Shown here piece after piece: positions 63,279-64,000 of a stretch of DNA of 64,000 nucleotides. Made by a program: the position numbers and the translations under genes. Every line of letters starts with the position of its first letter. Within the stretch, counting starts at the first letter, position 1. This DNA comes from Hirundichthys speculiger (Eukaryota; Chordata; Actinopteri; Beloniformes; Exocoetidae): NCBI GenBank assembly GCA_018398805.1, contig JAGFBZ010000258.1:4700501-4764500 (forward strand), given 5' to 3'. The notes below the pieces were generated by a model. That model was not told where the DNA came from. It saw nothing but the letters and a program-made list of their open reading frames with translations, and did not search any database.

Positions 63279-64000
63279 TTAAAGGAGCAATAAGTGGAAA
63301 TCCATTATTTAAGACTGAAGGAATTAAAAAATCGCTACATGGAGAACGAGAGGTGTAATTTCATCTGGAGTATAGGATGACGTCACACACCCGCTCTCTG
63401 TGTTGATCTCCAGCCTCAAGTTTACAAGCCGGTCCGGCCGCGCGTTCATGTGCGTTCATGTGAAACTTCGCCTCCTCCCTCCTCCCTCCTCCCCCCTCCC
63501 TCTCTATAAAACGCGATAGCCAGTGAGTAGTGACGGCTATTTAGACAGTTTTAGCAACTATTACGATATCCACAAAATTACTTTTCAGCTATTAGCGGCT
63601 AACTTACCGGTAGATTGTATTTGCAGGAAAGCTATTCACTGCCGTCATATTGTTACTAACGTTGAACTGTCTGCTAACGCAATTAGCGGCGAATAGATAA
63701 CGTTTGATGCTAATGGTGACTCACTAAATTAGTGACATAAAGATTAATTTACGGACAAACCAGTATAAACATTATAATGTTATAAATGACTTACTTTGTT
63801 ACTCGCCATGGTGATGTTTTGCTCGGTGTACGTAGATCTTCGAAGCGAGCGGGGGTGTAGTGGGGGAGTGTGTGGAGGGGAGGGGGAGGGGGGGGGGTTG
63901 GTGGCGAGCAGAGGCAGAGGGAGGTGTGGCTAATGGCACACTTTGTTTTGGTCTACAGGCAGTGCTCAACAGCAAACCTAGCGGTGAAATGATTTCGCTT
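63279..64000. mobile_element. Left end of another TTAA-type element (truncated by window edge)
   Basis: It begins TTAAAGGAGCAATAAGTGG, the same TTAA-AGG start as the MITEs. Inside are a GC-rich segment (63420-63470), a CT-rich tract (63470-63502), a TATA-like CTATAAAA (63503-63510), a G-rich run (63876-63898) and a possible minus-strand first exon. This looks like the promoter end of a larger transposon or a CpG-rich gene start; the right end is outside the window. Confidence 0.5.
63795..63809 (-). CDS. Possible short first coding exon (MASNK)
   Basis: On the minus strand CACCATGGCGAGTAACAAA is followed directly by a consensus donor GTAAGT. A good Kozak context plus an ideal donor suggest a first coding exon of five codons. 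The product is unknown; the downstream exons would lie at lower coordinates and none was recognised. It could belong to the TTAA element. Confidence 0.3.

Overview
This is a eukaryotic window from a ray-finned fish, most likely a teleost and probably a percomorph. The sequence shows short exons with GT/AG splice sites, long AT-rich introns and abundant fish-type transposable elements (tRNA-derived SINE, L2-, RTE- and R2-like LINEs, hAT-, Tc/mariner- and TTAA-target-site elements). There is no bacterial gene organisation, and nearly all long open frames are chance readings or transposon relics.

Two host genes are present, arranged head to head. On the minus strand, positions 2720-17317 hold the first four coding exons (148 codons) of nicotinamide phosphoribosyltransferase (nampt), the rate-limiting enzyme of NAD salvage. 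The remaining exons lie left of the window. Its first exon sits in a GC-rich promoter at about 16.9-17.6 kb. On the plus strand, 22061-59199 holds 28 coding exons (about 751 codons) of gamma-secretase-activating protein (gsap). Exon phases chain correctly from the start codon. Exon 28 is the least certain, and the final C-terminal exons were not found and probably lie to the right. The two start codons are 4.7 kb apart, and the interval is filled with repeats.

Layout: 1-2.7 kb, nampt intron 4 with a 1.15-kb DNA transposon flanked by an 8-bp target duplication and carrying a THAP-like relic; 2.7-17.3 kb, nampt exons 4 to 1 with a SINE and a TTAA-flanked MITE in introns; 17.6-21.7 kb, intergenic, with an RTE-like 3' fragment, a long (TA)n tract and a minus-strand L2-like LINE split by a later insertion; 21.7-59.2 kb, gsap, with an L2-type LINE in intron 5, a frameshifted THAP relic in intron 10, a composite hAT/zf-BED/MADF cluster plus (TA)n in intron 11, a degenerate R2-like LINE holding a second THAP relic in intron 15, a long-TIR DNA transposon in intron 17, a hAT MITE in intron 19 and a minisatellite in intron 26; 59.2-64 kb, repeats: a second inverted copy of the TTAA MITE, a hAT element nested with another DNA transposon, and at the right edge another TTAA-starting element with a possible short minus-strand first exon.

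The two genes have no known shared pathway. Neither is a novel system. The points most worth following are TG-dinucleotide tracts pressed against several gsap splice sites, the inverted MITE pair bracketing both genes, the recurrent THAP/MADF/BED relics, a perfect 16-bp hairpin in nampt intron 2, and the right-edge element. All homology statements come from recognition of the translated sequence, not from database searches.
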